This document shows positions 23,647-31,909 of a stretch of DNA of 64,000 nucleotides, piece after piece. This DNA comes from Panacagrimonas sp046594215 (lineage in GTDB: Bacteria > Pseudomonadota > Gammaproteobacteria > Nevskiales > Nevskiaceae), in NCBI GenBank assembly GCA_046594215.1, contig JBKJPX010000108.1:1-64000 (forward strand). Reading direction: 5' to 3'. Position 1 is the stretch's first letter; the number at the start of each line of letters is the position of its first letter. Position numbers and translations under genes: made by a program. The notes under the pieces are model-generated. The model saw only the letters and a list, made by a program, of their open reading frames with translations. It searched no databases and was not told where the DNA came from.

Positions 23647-26394
23647 TCATCGAAGCAACTTGGTCCACAGATCGCGCTGGTAGGCAGGGTCCTCGACCCC
23701 GAAGACCCGGTGTGCGACCTCGAACCCCAGCCGGCGATAGCTCTCCCACTGCGCCTCGTCGAAGAACTGGTCGCTGGTGGGCTCCTGCGGAAATTCCGGG
23801 TTCGCCTTCTGGTACTGCACGACGTCGGCGACGGTGGTGCTCAGTCGCCTGGGCTTGAGCAGGACGATCTTCAGGTCGGGCACGCCCGCATCGCTGCTGG
23901 CGCTGCCGCGGAACACGTTGAGCAGCAGCGCGCATTTCTGCGACACCGGTCCGCCCGGCGCGAAATCCTCCACCGTGCCGAACACGCGGCCCAGGGCTGG
24001 GTGAGAGGCGACGCCATCGTCCACTTCGATCTCGATGCCGAAGTCGATGCGCGCCAGCCGGATCAGGTTGGCGAGATCGGCGAACGCGTAGTTCGGATCG
24101 CAACCACTGTCCGCGCAGACGACCAGACTGATCTTGCGCTCGGCGTTGAGCAGTTCGTAGATCGCGGTGTTCTCGAAGTGCCCACCGTCCGACAGGTATT
24201 GGCGTTCCCGGTTCGTGCCGTAGAACGATCCGCGCAGCTCGCTGAGCAGGTAGCGCTGCGTCGTCAGGGAGCCGCGCCCGCGTTTTCTCTTCTTCTCCGC
24301 ACCCTTCCTCTCGGCGTCCTTCTCGCCCGCGGCTCCCTTCTGCTCGCCGGTCCCGCTCGCCTCGCCCTGGAACACGCCGGAACGCCACCAGCGCCCGAGC
24401 CGCACGTTGGCCAGGGTGAGCAGCAGGGAGAATCCGAAGCCGGATGCGCGGCCCATGCCGGTCGACACCGCGGCGCCGGAGACACCGATCCACTCGCCGA
24501 TGCCCAGCTCGACGTCCATCTCGTTGCCACTCGCCCTCGGATCGGGCATCGCGTACAGCTTCCCGTCGAGCGAAAATCCGCCGGGCACCAGCGCCAGAGG
24601 CTTGCCCTTGCGATCGCGCTGCACGAGCTGCTCCGCGGGATCGTTGTTCTGGTTGACGCAGACGTTGACCAGGTGGATCGGCATCAGGGGGTTGGCGTAG
24701 TAGTCCTCCACCGTGATCGGGTCTTTGCGATGCGGCTCGGCGACGCTGCGGCTCTCGCGGTCGCTGTTGTCGAAGCGTTCGCGGTTGCTCCCCCCGAGGT
24801 AGGCGCGCGTGAGCCGTGCCGCATAGAGCCCCTGGAGCGAGGCGAGGTTGAGAAAGCCGGGATACTTGCCGGCCTCGCGCATCAGCACCGCGGCGGCCAG
24901 CAGGGTGATCAGCAGGATCTTGAAGCGGTAGTCATTGACCGCGATCAGCGCGCCCTGCGCGGCGGGTTCGCCGCCCCAGCTGATCCAGAGCACGACCAGG
25001 TCCCACAGGATCATCAGCATGACCAGCAGCGCGAGCGCGGCGCCGGTGGCGATGGCGGCGAGCGGGATCATCTTCATGAGCCCGGTGCGCTGTTTTTCGC
25101 TCGAAGCCAGCGCGATCCGGCGCACGCCGTAGACGAGCACGGCGGCGATCGACGCCGGCGTGGCCCACGCCGCCTTCTGCGACCACTGCAGGTAGATGGT
25201 CTGCGCCACGGTGTCCACGAAGGCGACCAGCCCGATCGTCGTCAGCAGCAGCAGGCCGCTGGCCAGCCGGCGCGTGAGCACCACGCGCTGCGTTGCGATG
25301 GTGTTGCCGCTGCCGCCACAGGTGAGGAGGTACCAGATCACGCTGGCGACCGACATCGCGCCGAAGACCCACAGCACGTAAGCGATGTGGGCCCAGGGGC
25401 CCTGGTCTGCGCCTTGATTCACGACATAGCGGACGATCAGGGGCAGGGCCAGCAGGAAAGCACCCATCCCGCCGATCATGCACACCGGCGCCGACAGTCG
25501 TCGCGGACGCGCCGCCAGCGTCTCGCCCGGACCCGGATGCGTCTGCCAGAACGCGAGGCCCGCGGGCCCGACCCAGGCCAGGGCCACCGCGATCACGCCC
25601 CACCCGAGTGGACTCCACCAGATCAGTCCCGAGTCGCCGGGCAGCATGCTCCGCTCGATGTTCGCGAACGACACGCCGGCGAAGCTGGCACCCGACGAGA
25701 CCAGGACGGTCCGGCTGAAGGCGAGCGCGGCGAACGCGAACAGGATCATCGTGCCGAGCACGAACTGCATCGCGACCCAGTTGCGCACCGCCATCGCGAA
25801 GGCATAGAAGAGGTCGCCCGAGCCGGTGGGCGCCATGTAGCGTCCGTTCTCGCGCAGCCACGCAAGCATGGTGTCGCCGGGCCGCGCAGGATCGAAGCTC
25901 ATGTCACGACGCAGGCGGCCCGGCGGCTCGGCCCCGAGCACGGTGTACGCGGCTTCGGCCGCATCGAGATCGGCCTGCGCATCCGGCACGTTCTGGTTCG
26001 GCCGCAGGCGCCCGCGCGTGAACAGGCTGCCGAAGAAACCGCCGATGTAGCCGCCGCCGCTGACGGTGGAGAGGTAGTCGAACTGGCGCAGCAGCGGGCT
26101 GCCCGGCCCCATGTCCGCGGTCGGCTCCGACACGGCGCCGGGGCGCACCCGGCTCTTCAGCAGGCCCTGCAGCACGCCCAGGGAAAACGTCGCGCTGCGA
26201 ATCCCGCCGCCGGAAAGGGACAGGCCCCAGGCCGTGCCGTCGTCGATGCCCGGCCTCACGACGCGGAGCACGCGGCGCCGCTCGGCACTGCGCTTGCGTT
26301 CGGATTCGAAGGTGGGCGGCGTCCCTTGCCGGGGACCCTGCGCCGAGGCAAGGACCGTCGCCTTCGCCACGGATTCCAACGTTTCTTCTTGCAT
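23647..26394 (-). CDS. membrane patatin-like phospholipase
   Basis: 915 residues. The patatin domain is split: the oxyanion-hole motif GGGIRSATF is at residues 62-70, the nucleophile lies in STVSGGGY (Ser112), and the catalytic Asp is in LSDGGHFEN (Asp736). Between them, about residues 160-520 hold roughly ten hydrophobic segments, giving an unusual membrane-embedded insertion. Patatin-like enzymes hydrolyse acyl esters of phospholipids. A strong Shine-Dalgarno GGGAGGGAG precedes ATG 26394. It is transcribed towards the peptidase/ligase pair, 191 nt upstream of it. Confidence 0.82.
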   Translation of the reverse strand: MQEETLESVAKATVLASAQGPRQGTPPTFESERKRSAERRRVLRVVRPGIDDGTAWGLSLSGGGIRSATFSLGVLQGLLKSRVRPGAVSEPTADMGPGSPLLRQFDYLSTVSGGGYIGGFFGSLFTRGRLRPNQNVPDAQADLDAAEAAYTVLGAEPPGRLRRDMSFDPARPGDTMLAWLRENGRYMAPTGSGDLFYAFAMAVRNWVAMQFVLGTMILFAFAALAFSRTVLVSSGASFAGVSFANIERSMLPGDSGLIWWSPLGWGVIAVALAWVGPAGLAFWQTHPGPGETLAARPRRLSAPVCMIGGMGAFLLALPLIVRYVVNQGADQGPWAHIAYVLWVFGAMSVASVIWYLLTCGGSGNTIATQRVVLTRRLASGLLLLTTIGLVAFVDTVAQTIYLQWSQKAAWATPASIAAVLVYGVRRIALASSEKQRTGLMKMIPLAAIATGAALALLVMLMILWDLVVLWISWGGEPAAQGALIAVNDYRFKILLITLLAAAVLMREAGKYPGFLNLASLQGLYAARLTRAYLGGSNRERFDNSDRESRSVAEPHRKDPITVEDYYANPLMPIHLVNVCVNQNNDPAEQLVQRDRKGKPLALVPGGFSLDGKLYAMPDPRASGNEMDVELGIGEWIGVSGAAVSTGMGRASGFGFSLLLTLANVRLGRWWRSGVFQGEASGTGEQKGAAGEKDAERKGAEKKRKRGRGSLTTQRYLLSELRGSFYGTNRERQYLSDGGHFENTAIYELLNAERKISLVVCADSGCDPNYAFADLANLIRLARIDFGIEIEVDDGVASHPALGRVFGTVEDFAPGGPVSQKCALLLNVFRGSASSDAGVPDLKIVLLKPRRLSTTVADVVQYQKANPEFPQEPTSDQFFDEAQWESYRRLGFEVAHRVFGVEDPAYQRDLWTKLLR

Positions 26395-26570
26395 CGATTC
26401 TCCCTCCCCCAGGATGAGAACACGCTGCCACTCGGCGCCGGGTCCCGCGCCCCCTGCTGAAACTCAGCGCGCCGGACCCGCGGAGACCATCGTAATCGTC
26501 ACAGGCGCCGGCGACCTGCGAACGGCACCGCGTCCGTGACGGAGTTCATGACCGCCGCCGTGCCGTTTTG

Positions 26571-27152
26571 CTAGTTCGCGGAACGGTCGTCCCGGTCGTT
26601 GCCGCGTCCGCGCACGGGACGCGAACTACGCTCGCGGCTGGCGGCAGAGGGCGAGGCCGCGGGTGCGCGTGGCGCCACCTGCCGGATCGTCGGCGGCGCC
26701 GGCACGTAGTTGCCTCCGGCGCGACGCGGCGGCTCCTGCATCGGGGTCTCGTCCGGACGATGGTGTTCGCCACGGTCGCCTCGACGGCCATCGCCGCGTC
26801 GCCGGCGATCGTTCTCGATATACACGGGATAGCCGTTGTAGCCGGGTTCCGCGTAGCCCTCGGGCTCGGAGATCGTGATGTGGGTATCGGCCGACGCGGG
26901 GGCGACGACCTCGACGCGTCGCTCACGGGTCTGCTCGCGCGTGATCAGCGCGCCCTGGGCCTCGCGGCGCGAGGTTTCGGAGTCGATGGTGGTGACGTTG
27001 CCGGCAGCCGGGTCGAAGGTGGCGGACTGGTGGCCGTCATCGCAAGGACGGTCCTGGTAGTACTTATGCCCGGCCTTGTCCGTGCACTTGTGGATCTCGG
27101 CCTGCGCGGCGCAGGTCGCCATCAGCAATACGACGAGGATCGGGGCACGCAT
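26571..27152 (-). CDS. DUF4124-domain exported protein
   Basis: 193 residues from ATG 27152, which begins a clean signal peptide (MRAPILVVLLMATCAAQA). The DUF4124 domain follows directly: EIHKCTDKAGHKYYQDRPCDDG (two cysteines likely bridged). The rest (about 100-193) is Arg/Pro/Gly-rich and disordered. DUF4124 proteins are common periplasmic proteins of unknown role in beta- and gammaproteobacteria. The in-frame extension to 27281 is rejected because it would bury the signal peptide. Confidence 0.82.
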   Translation of the reverse strand: MRAPILVVLLMATCAAQAEIHKCTDKAGHKYYQDRPCDDGHQSATFDPAAGNVTTIDSETSRREAQGALITREQTRERRVEVVAPASADTHITISEPEGYAEPGYNGYPVYIENDRRRRGDGRRGDRGEHHRPDETPMQEPPRRAGGNYVPAPPTIRQVAPRAPAASPSAASRERSSRPVRGRGNDRDDRSAN

Positions 27153-27277
27153 CACGGTCACCACCTTTTCTGCGACGCCGCCGCGTGGGATCGAACCGGC
27201 GCGAACCTGAGGCACCGCCCCCTGCGCGAAGTTCCGGCCCCAGCGGGACCGGCGTAGCGGAAGGCAGGGCGTCGCGG

Positions 27278-28015
27278 TCACGATCGATCGGCGACGAACT
27301 TCTTCTCATCGCCCTCGTCGCGAAGCGAGAAGGGCGTGAAGCTCGTGTCGCGATCGAAGGTGTCGACATCCTCCGCGCGCTTGAGCCATCCGACCACGAG
27401 ATAGGTCGCCGGCGTGAGCACCACTTCCAGGCCGACCTTGAAGACGAAGTTGAAGATCACGACGCCCACCAGGGCCTCGGTACCCCAGATCCCGTAGAAC
27501 GCGAGCGGGTAGAAGATCAGCGAGTCGGCGCCCTGCCCGCAGATGGTGGAACCGATGGTGCGCGTCCACAGGTGGCGACCCTCGGTCCAGACCTTCATCT
27601 TGGCCATCACGTAGGAATTCACGAAGTCGCCGACCGCGTAGGCGAGCATGCTCGCCGCCACGATGCGCCAGGTGTTGCCGAACACCACCGCGAGCGCGGG
27701 CTGCAGGGTCGCGTTCCAGGGTTCGACCGGGCTCGGAGGAATATTCACGACCACGAAGGCCATGAAAGTGGCGAACAGCATCGCGCCGAAGCCGGCCCAG
27801 ATCGCGCGGCGAGCGCGCGCGTAGCCGTACACCTCGGTCAGCACGTCGCCGAAGATGTAACCGATCGGGAAGAAAAGATTGCCCGCGCCGAAGCTGAACT
27901 GGCCCAACCCCGGCAGGTTCACCATGCAGACCTTGCCGGGTCCGATCAGGTTGGAGCAAAGCAGCACGGCGACGAGGCCGGCGACGAAGAAGTCGTAGTA
28001 GCGGAATCGTTGCAT
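27278..28015 (-). CDS. queuosine-precursor transporter (VUT/YhhQ family)
   Basis: 245 residues, about six or seven membrane helices. Family phrases visible: ICSN-like LLCSNLIGPGKV, FFPIGYIFGDVLTEVYGYARARRAIW and GSTICGQGADSLIFYPLAFYG. YhhQ-type proteins import 7-cyano-7-deazaguanine (preQ0) or preQ1 for queuosine tRNA modification. ATG 28015 is chosen because the first helix follows at once; the longer frame is unconserved. No preQ1 riboswitch is recognisable in the 46 nt upstream. Confidence 0.88.
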   Translation of the reverse strand: MQRFRYYDFFVAGLVAVLLCSNLIGPGKVCMVNLPGLGQFSFGAGNLFFPIGYIFGDVLTEVYGYARARRAIWAGFGAMLFATFMAFVVVNIPPSPVEPWNATLQPALAVVFGNTWRIVAASMLAYAVGDFVNSYVMAKMKVWTEGRHLWTRTIGSTICGQGADSLIFYPLAFYGIWGTEALVGVVIFNFVFKVGLEVVLTPATYLVVGWLKRAEDVDTFDRDTSFTPFSLRDEGDEKKFVADRS

Positions 28016-28061
28016 GGGGCTCGCCCGTCGAGTTGAAGACAGTATGGAGCCGGTCGCGGCT

Positions 28062-28574
28062 TCAAAGCAGCGCGGGCGCGTTGGGCAGCTCGTCGCCGAC
28101 GTCCACGGTGCCGGCCGCCGGGGGAAATCGCGCCAGGACCCTGGCCACGGCCTCGACTCCGGCCACCGCGCCGTCGCGGAAATTCCCGGCCCGGAAATGG
28201 GTTTCCATCGCTCGGCAGCAGGCTTCCCATTCCGCCAGCGGAACGCGGCTGTTGCCAACGCCGCGGTCGGCCACGATCTCGACGTCTCGGTCGGCCAGCA
28301 ACACGTAGATCAGCACGCCGTTGTTGTAAGCGGTGTCCCACACGCGCAGCTTCGAAAAAGCGTCGATCGCGCTCTGTCGCGGCGTGAGACCGGACATCAG
28401 CTCCGGGATCGACAAGGCCGTGTCGACCGCAAAGCGAATCTCCCCGGGGTGCCGCGACTCGCAGTCGCGTATTGACGCTTCGATGGCCCGCATCACGAGA
28501 TCCGGAAACGCCCGTCGCCGTGCGAGCGCACCGGTCGTCAGGTGCCGCCAGAACCGTCCAGGGGAATTCACCAT
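28062..28574 (-). CDS. TPM-domain protein (soluble)
   Basis: 170 residues, no signal peptide or membrane helix. It keeps the TPM (PF04536) core: FAVDTALSIPELMSGLTPRQSAIDAFSKL and WDTAYNNGVLIYVLLADRDVEIVADRGV, the latter being the hallmark. It is the third TPM gene in a row and starts within the stop of the preceding paralogue (ATGGTGA). TPM proteins of plants act in photosystem II repair; bacterial roles are unknown, and a link with LemA is suggested only by recurring gene order. Confidence 0.85.
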   Translation of the reverse strand: MVNSPGRFWRHLTTGALARRRAFPDLVMRAIEASIRDCESRHPGEIRFAVDTALSIPELMSGLTPRQSAIDAFSKLRVWDTAYNNGVLIYVLLADRDVEIVADRGVGNSRVPLAEWEACCRAMETHFRAGNFRDGAVAGVEAVARVLARFPPAAGTVDVGDELPNAPALL

Positions 28575-29464
28575 GAGCCCGACGCCCCTCCTCCGCTGAA
28601 CCCGCCGCCGCCACCCGAGAAACCGCCGCCCGACGAGAAGCCACCGCCGCCACCCATGCTGCCGAAGCCGCCGCCGTAACCCATCCCCGCCCCCGTTGCG
28701 AACCCACCGCCGCCGCCACGGCCGCCGAGCATCAGCACGATCACGAACATCACGCCGGCCGCCAGCGCACCCGCGACCACGCCGAAGACGAAGAAGCCGA
28801 GCACGAAGGCGAGGACGCCGGTCAGGGAGGCGCCTCCCAGCGCACCGAACATCCGCCGGAACACGGTACCGATCATCAGCAAGGTCAGCATCAAGGGTGC
28901 CGCCGCGATCTGCAGGCCCGAATCGACCCTCCGGCCACTGGCCACCGGCGGCGGCAGCGCCTCACCGCGGATCAGGCCCAGGATCTGGTCGATGCCCGCA
29001 TCGATCCCGCCCGCGAAATGGTTGTTGCGGAACTCAGGCACGATCGTCTCGGCAATGATGCGCTTGGCCAACGCGTCCGGGATCGCGCCTTCAAGTCCCT
29101 TGCCCACCTCGATGCGCAGGCTCCGGTCGTTCTTGGCGACCAGCAGCAGCACGCCATCATCCTGCTCGGCGCGACCCAGCTTCCACGCGTCGACCACGCG
29201 GATCGCGTACTGCTCGATGGTTTCGGGCTTCGTGCTCGGCACGATGAGCACCGCCACCTGGCTGCCTTTCGCCTTCTCGAAGGCATCGAGCTTCGATTCC
29301 AGTGCGGCCTGCGCGCCCGGATCGAGCGTGCCGCTCAGGTCGGTGACGCGCACCTTGAGCTCGGGAACCGCGATGCTCTGCGCATGGGCGCCCGTCGACA
29401 ACAGCAAGAGCAGGAGCAGCAGCAGCCAGAATCCATGCATCGCGCGTTGCCGGACCCTCACCAT
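28568..29464 (-). CDS. TPM-domain membrane protein, paralogue 2 (YgcG-like)
   Basis: 298 residues from ATG 29464 (a GTG at 29461 or ATG 29440 are possible). A signal peptide (LLLLLLLLSTGAHA) leads to the TPM domain (about 30-165) with VPSTKPETIEQYAIRV and AEQDDGVLLLVAKNDRSLRIEVG; two or three membrane helices follow (about 185-250) and then a Gly-rich tail ending FSGGGASGSW. The tail and TPM domain are shared with the upstream paralogue. Overlaps at both ends have the same ATGGTGA sequence, so the operon is translationally coupled throughout. Confidence 0.85.
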   Translation of the reverse strand: MVRVRQRAMHGFWLLLLLLLLLSTGAHAQSIAVPELKVRVTDLSGTLDPGAQAALESKLDAFEKAKGSQVAVLIVPSTKPETIEQYAIRVVDAWKLGRAEQDDGVLLLVAKNDRSLRIEVGKGLEGAIPDALAKRIIAETIVPEFRNNHFAGGIDAGIDQILGLIRGEALPPPVASGRRVDSGLQIAAAPLMLTLLMIGTVFRRMFGALGGASLTGVLAFVLGFFVFGVVAGALAAGVMFVIVLMLGGRGGGGGFATGAGMGYGGGFGSMGGGGGFSSGGGFSGGGGGFSGGGASGSW

Positions 29465-30459
29465 GATCCCGACGCGCCGCCGCCGCTGAAGCTTCCGCCA
29501 CCGCCTCCGAAACTGCGACTGCCACTGCTGCCGCCATACCGGTTCCCGCTGCCGATCGACCAACGAGAACCATCGCCCCCTGCGATCCCCGCCGACGAGA
29601 TCATTTTCCATGACCGGTGCAGAACGACCCATGCGGCGACGAAGACCACGCCGAGAGCCCATGGGACGACCCGTTCGAACGCAACGCTGCCCGATAGCCA
29701 GGGAATGACCATCAGGCAAAAGAGGGGAGCGCCCAGCGCCGATACCAGCACCGCGAACAGCGCCGGCCCCAGCCACCGGCGGGTACTCCTGACGAAGACG
29801 GCGGTCAACACCAGGGTGAACAGCAAGCCTGCACCACCGGAGATATAGAACTCCTGGCGACGGACTTCATCTCCGGGTGCGGCCTGCGCCTGGCCCGCCA
29901 CGCCGAGCGCAGCCGGCAACTCCTGCCATTGACTGCTCGCCCCGTCCGGCGGGCTCACTATCTCCTGACCCTTGATGCCCCGCAGGAGCGCATCGACAGC
30001 GGCGTCGATGCCGCCGGCGATGTCGCCTGTGCGCAGACGCGGCACGAGGATCTCCGCCACGATGCGCTTGGCCACCGCATCCGGGAGAACGCCCTCCAGA
30101 CCGCGGCCCACCTCGATGCGGCAGGTGCGATCGCCCATCGCGACGAGCAGCAGCACGCCGTCGTCCTGCTCCGCGCGACCCAGCTTCCAGGCATCGGCGA
30201 CCCGGATCGCGTACTGCTCGATGGTTTCGGGCTTCGTGCTCGGCACGATCAGCACCGCGACCTGGGCGCCGGCCCGCTGCTGGAAGGACGTGAGCTTCGA
30301 TTCCAGCGCGTCGCGCGCCGCGGTGTTGAACGTGTCCGTGAGGTCGGTGACCGCCGAGCGCAGTTCCGGGATTGCGACCTCGGCCGAGGGCGTGATCGTC
30401 CAGCACAGGCCGGCCAGGCCCAGCACGATCCCTGCGGCAGTTGCCCTCATGCGTCGCAC
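29458..30459 (-). CDS. TPM-domain membrane protein, paralogue 1 (YgcG-like)
   Basis: 333 residues; ATG 30450 is an alternative start. Signal peptide about 1-27, TPM domain about 30-165 nearly identical in its centre to the downstream paralogue, then two or three membrane helices and a Gly/Ser-rich C-terminus that also ends FSGGGASGSW. The gene follows lemA by 28 nt. LemA plus YgcG-like TPM proteins is a recurring bacterial pair of unknown function, probably an envelope complex. Confidence 0.85.
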   Translation of the reverse strand: MRRMRATAAGIVLGLAGLCWTITPSAEVAIPELRSAVTDLTDTFNTAARDALESKLTSFQQRAGAQVAVLIVPSTKPETIEQYAIRVADAWKLGRAEQDDGVLLLVAMGDRTCRIEVGRGLEGVLPDAVAKRIVAEILVPRLRTGDIAGGIDAAVDALLRGIKGQEIVSPPDGASSQWQELPAALGVAGQAQAAPGDEVRRQEFYISGGAGLLFTLVLTAVFVRSTRRWLGPALFAVLVSALGAPLFCLMVIPWLSGSVAFERVVPWALGVVFVAAWVVLHRSWKMISSAGIAGGDGSRWSIGSGNRYGGSSGSRSFGGGGGSFSGGGASGSW

Positions 30460-30487
30460 GCGCGCTGGGACGTCACCCGGTTCCTGA

Positions 30488-31078
30488 CTACTTGCCGAAA
30501 TCCACCGTCGGTGGCTTGCTGATCGCCTTCTCGTCTTCCACGGTGAAGTTCGGCTTGACCGCGAGGCCGAACATCTTCGCCGTGAGATTGGTCGGGAACG
30601 AGCGCACCGCCACGTTGTAGATCTGGATCGCCTCGATGAAGCGGTTGCGCGCCACGGTGATGCGATTCTCCGTGCCTTCGAGCTGCGCCTGCAGGTCGCG
30701 GAACAAGGTGTCGGAACGCAGCTGCGGATAGTTCTCGGTGACCACGAGCAGGCGCGACAGCGCGGAGGACAGCTCGCCCTGCGCCTCGCCGAACTTCTTC
30801 ATCGCCGCCGGGTCGTTGACCATCTCGGGCGACACGTTGATCGAGCCGACCTTGGCGCGCGCCTCGGTGACACCGATCAGGATGTCCTTCTCCTGCTGCG
30901 CGAAGCCCTTCACGGTGTTCACGAGGTTGGGCACGAGGTCGGCGCGCCGCTGGTACTGGTTGAGCACCTCCGCCCAGGCCGACTTGGTCGCCTCGTCCTT
31001 CGCCTGCAGATCGTTGTAGCCGCAACCGCTGACGAGGACCGCGAACAGGGATACGACCAGAAGGCGCAAGGTTTTCAT
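30488..31078 (-). CDS. lemA: LemA family lipoprotein
   Basis: 196 residues from ATG 31078, with GGAG just upstream. The signal peptide ends in the lipobox LVSGC (Cys19), then the LemA domain: NQYQRRADLVPNLVNTVKGF (the family signature), a long helical region, and IQIYNVAVRSFPTNL. LemA proteins are membrane-anchored four-helix proteins of unknown biochemical role. The extension to 31180 lacks any signal character and is rejected. First gene of the lemA-TPM operon. Confidence 0.93.
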   Translation of the reverse strand: MKTLRLLVVSLFAVLVSGCGYNDLQAKDEATKSAWAEVLNQYQRRADLVPNLVNTVKGFAQQEKDILIGVTEARAKVGSINVSPEMVNDPAAMKKFGEAQGELSSALSRLLVVTENYPQLRSDTLFRDLQAQLEGTENRITVARNRFIEAIQIYNVAVRSFPTNLTAKMFGLAVKPNFTVEDEKAISKPPTVDFGK

Positions 31079-31091
31079 CGACGGGCTCCGC

Positions 31092-31097
31092 AGAATA
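31092..31097 (-). promoter_or_regulatory. -10 element of the lemA operon
   Basis: TATTCT on the reverse strand, placed so that transcription would start about 7 nt before the lemA ATG-proximal leader. No good -35 is visible. The rest of the 150-bp space 31079-31228 shows no gene. Confidence 0.35.
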
Positions 31098-31228
31098 TGT
31101 GACGGGTGCGCGCCGATTGTGAGGCTTGCGGGTCGCGAATCACACCGCGCGGGGCGGGGATTGCTCGGCAGCGTGCGCACCGTGCACGTTCGCCGGCCGG
31201 GCGTGCGCGATGGGCACGCTACGGGACG

Positions 31229-31870
31229 TCAGCTCCGCAGCAGCTTGAACGCGTGTCCCGCCTTCTGCTCGCGCAACACCGGGATGCACCAGAGCATGCA
31301 CAGCGGCTCGATGGCGCGCGCCGCTTCGACCATCCCCATGTCCGCCGATTCCCAGCCGAACTGCTCCAGCAGAGCGCTCACAATTTTCTTCGCGGCCGCA
31401 TCGTTGCCGCAGATGAACATCGTGGGCGGGCCGCCGACGACTTGTGGATTCACCATCACGCCCTGCCCCACCGAGTTGAAGGCCTTGACGAAGCGCGCGA
31501 CGGAGAACTCCTTCTGCAGGCGCTCCATCAGGGAATCTTCGAGCGAGGTGAAGAAACGCAGCACGCCGTTCACGGGCGGCTGGTCGGCGATGGGGTTGCA
31601 GGCATCGATCACGACCTTGCCGACGAGGCTGGTGGTGCCGGCCAGGCGCAGCGCGCGCGCCGCGACCGAGCCCTTCACCGCGAGCACAACGACGTCACCG
31701 AAGCTGGCCGCGTCCGCGAAGCTGCCGGCGCTGCTGCGCGCATGGTTTTTGAGCCAGTCGCGCAGCTTGTTCGGATCGCGCGTGCCGACGAGCACCTCGT
31801 GGCCGTGCTTGAGGAAGCCCGCGGCGAGCGTTTTCGCAACGTCGCCGCTTCCAAGTACTCCGATTCGCAT
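31229..31870 (-). CDS. NADPH-dependent F420-reductase-like / NAD(P)-binding protein
   Basis: 213 residues. The N-terminal Rossmann motif GVLGSGDVAKTLAAGF and the following GHEVLVGTRD (NADP-type) define the F420_oxidored/6-phosphogluconate-like NAD-binding family; VVIDACNPI and FVKAFNSVGQGVM are the usual second-half signatures. There is no evidence that this organism makes F420, so the true substrate is more likely another carbonyl or flavin compound. It sits 39 nt downstream of the pgk start region's operon end, on the same strand. Confidence 0.82.
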   Translation of the reverse strand: MRIGVLGSGDVAKTLAAGFLKHGHEVLVGTRDPNKLRDWLKNHARSSAGSFADAASFGDVVVLAVKGSVAARALRLAGTTSLVGKVVIDACNPIADQPPVNGVLRFFTSLEDSLMERLQKEFSVARFVKAFNSVGQGVMVNPQVVGGPPTMFICGNDAAAKKIVSALLEQFGWESADMGMVEAARAIEPLCMLWCIPVLREQKAGHAFKLLRS

Positions 31871-31909
31871 GCCCGACTCCGGGGTGAGGACCGCTACGAA
31901 TGACGCGTT

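Noticed and set aside
23710..26460. 916-residue forward open frame
   Set aside because: Mirror of the patatin gene on the other strand, with no recognisable domain.
27153..28061. preQ1 riboswitch before the queuosine-precursor transporter
   Set aside because: Only 46 nt separate it from the upstream gene, with no preQ1-class hairpin and A-rich tail.
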